Shown: piece by piece, positions 7,994 through 8,433 of the stretch | How positions within the stretch are numbered: the first letter of the stretch is position 1 | Layout of the letters: each line of letters opens with the position of its first letter | Assembly (NCBI GenBank): GCA_013812995.1 | Contig: JACCSL010000986.1 | Location: 1-8,433, forward strand | Length of the DNA stretch: 8,433 bases | From: Ardenticatenales bacterium | Lineage (GTDB): Bacteria > Chloroflexota > Anaerolineae > Ardenticatenales > Ardenticatenaceae | Direction: 5' to 3' | Notes under the pieces: generated by a model | The model's database searches: none | What the model saw: the letters and a program-made list of their open reading frames with translations, nothing else | What the model was told of the DNA's origin: nothing | Program-made: the position numbers and the translations under genes

Positions 7994-8433
7994 CTAGTGG
8001 TAGGCATAGCCATCGACTCGGTGGCGAAGGCGACAATAGCGATAACTGATGCCTTCCACGATCCCACTGGTGGTGCGGATATTAAAGCTGCCGGTGGCGC
8101 GCACCGCCACACGGCCAGTATAGGTGCCCTGCTTCTTGCCACTGGGGACGACGGCGCGCACGATGTCGCCGGTTTGGAAGCCGTGCACCACTTTGGCTTG
8201 TTTGGCACGCGTGCGTGGAAAACCATACTTGTCCATCAGACACATCTGGCGTGAGCCGTGACCAGTGGCGCGAATGTGGAGCGGGCGTAACACTCCTGCG
8301 CTCCACAGGATATGCGGGGTGCTGGCTCCGACGCAGGCGGCATCCAGCCAGTGCGTTTTGGGCAGGCCGCGTAGCGTGCGATTCCACTTCGTCCGCCCGC
8401 CGGTGCCAACTTCCACCAGCAGCCCCGTGGCCT
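7994..8433 (-). CDS. iscB: IscB OMEGA RNA-guided nuclease, C-terminal part (N-terminus beyond window)
   Basis: Open to the right edge, so the 146 codons seen are only the end of a protein usually 400-550 residues long. The visible part reads ATGLLVEVGTGGRTKWNRT, then LPKTHWLDAACVG, whose H-W-L-D-A matches the RuvC-III His/Asp motif of IscB. It continues with RPLHIRATGHGSRQMCLMDKYGFPR and VHGFQTGDIVRAVVPSGK, and a beta-rich end with GTYTGRVAVRA and DGYAYH, the usual IscB C-terminal domain. The RRXRR, bridge-helix and HNH parts lie outside the window. IscB is a DNA nuclease guided by an omega-RNA encoded upstream of its gene, so the guide RNA should lie beyond 8433. The stop is TAG 7996-7994. 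A GTG at 8416 is an internal codon, not the start. No tnpA is visible. No disabling mutation is seen in this part. Confidence 0.9.
   Translation of the reverse strand, partial: ATGLLVEVGTGGRTKWNRTLRGLPKTHWLDAACVGASTPHILWSAGVLRPLHIRATGHGSRQMCLMDKYGFPRTRAKQAKVVHGFQTGDIVRAVVPSGKKQGTYTGRVAVRATGSFNIRTTSGIVEGISYRYCRLRHRVDGYAYH

Larger units (their letters stand above)
7745..8433 (-). mobile_element. IscB-carrying IS200/IS605-like element, 3' portion
   Basis: This spans the iscB 3' part, its 3' non-coding region with the nested MITE, and the bulged end hairpin. The left limit is approximate because these elements lack terminal inverted repeats and target duplications. The other end, the omega-RNA and any transposase are outside the window. 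The element is oriented the same way as the metabolic operon. Confidence 0.55.

Noticed and set aside
8414..8416. GTG as the start of the iscB-derived protein
   Set aside because: The frame is open to the window edge and the upstream residues (ATGLL) continue the IscB sequence, so this is an internal Val codon.

Overview
The window is a one-directional block of fatty-acid (acyl-CoA) catabolism genes. Two kinds of accessory DNA interrupt or border it. Every gene I can support lies on the minus strand, so the transcriptional order runs from high to low coordinates. The host is a bacterium with GC-rich core genes (sampled 60-base lines about 58-65% G+C). The fused hydroxyacyl-CoA dehydrogenase/enoyl-CoA hydratase in FadN order, the IscB element, the heptamer tandem repeats and the CTCC/GGAGG-type intergenic element would fit Chloroflexota, Armatimonadota or a similar soil or thermal-spring lineage. 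This assignment is weak and the sequence does not settle it.

Layout, in transcription order. (1) 8433-7994: C-terminal 146 codons of an IscB (OMEGA RNA-guided nuclease, Cas9 ancestor), cut by the window edge. (2) 7993-7721: the 3' non-coding part of the IscB element. It holds a bulged hairpin like an IS200/IS605 right end (7772-7793) and, between that hairpin and the iscB stop, a 126-bp non-coding element with perfect 14-bp terminal inverted repeats and a 4-bp CTAA direct repeat at both ends, i.e. a MITE nested in the IscB element. (3) 7720-5352: a tightly packed SDR oxidoreductase, VOC-fold protein and acyl-CoA dehydrogenase (0-bp and 20-bp gaps). (4) 5351-5188: a spacer with a REP-like hairpin sequence and five tandem 7-mers. 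(5) 5187-3913: a second, different acyl-CoA dehydrogenase. (6) 3912-3846: a spacer with a perfect 15-bp stem hairpin. (7) 3845-2032: a clearly AT-richer two-gene cassette, an ABC/OLD-like AAA ATPase overlapping by ATGA a small TOPRIM-like (DUF4276-like) protein. (8) 2005 to the left edge: the FadN-like bifunctional beta-oxidation enzyme, 668 codons seen, C-terminus missing.

The metabolic genes cover beta-oxidation up to the ketoacyl-CoA. The acyl-CoA dehydrogenases carry out step 1, the FadN-like protein carries out hydration and NAD-dependent dehydrogenation, and the SDR could provide an alternative hydroxyacyl/ketoacyl reductase. A thiolase is expected beyond the left edge.

The most interesting part is the ATPase-TOPRIM pair. 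It has the parts of an OLD-family nuclease split over two coupled genes, as in the PARIS (AriA/AriB) and AbiL defence systems, but with a much smaller TOPRIM partner. Its base composition differs from its neighbours and it sits within a catabolic operon. I infer it is a candidate anti-phage or genome-defence module. Function cannot be shown from sequence alone.
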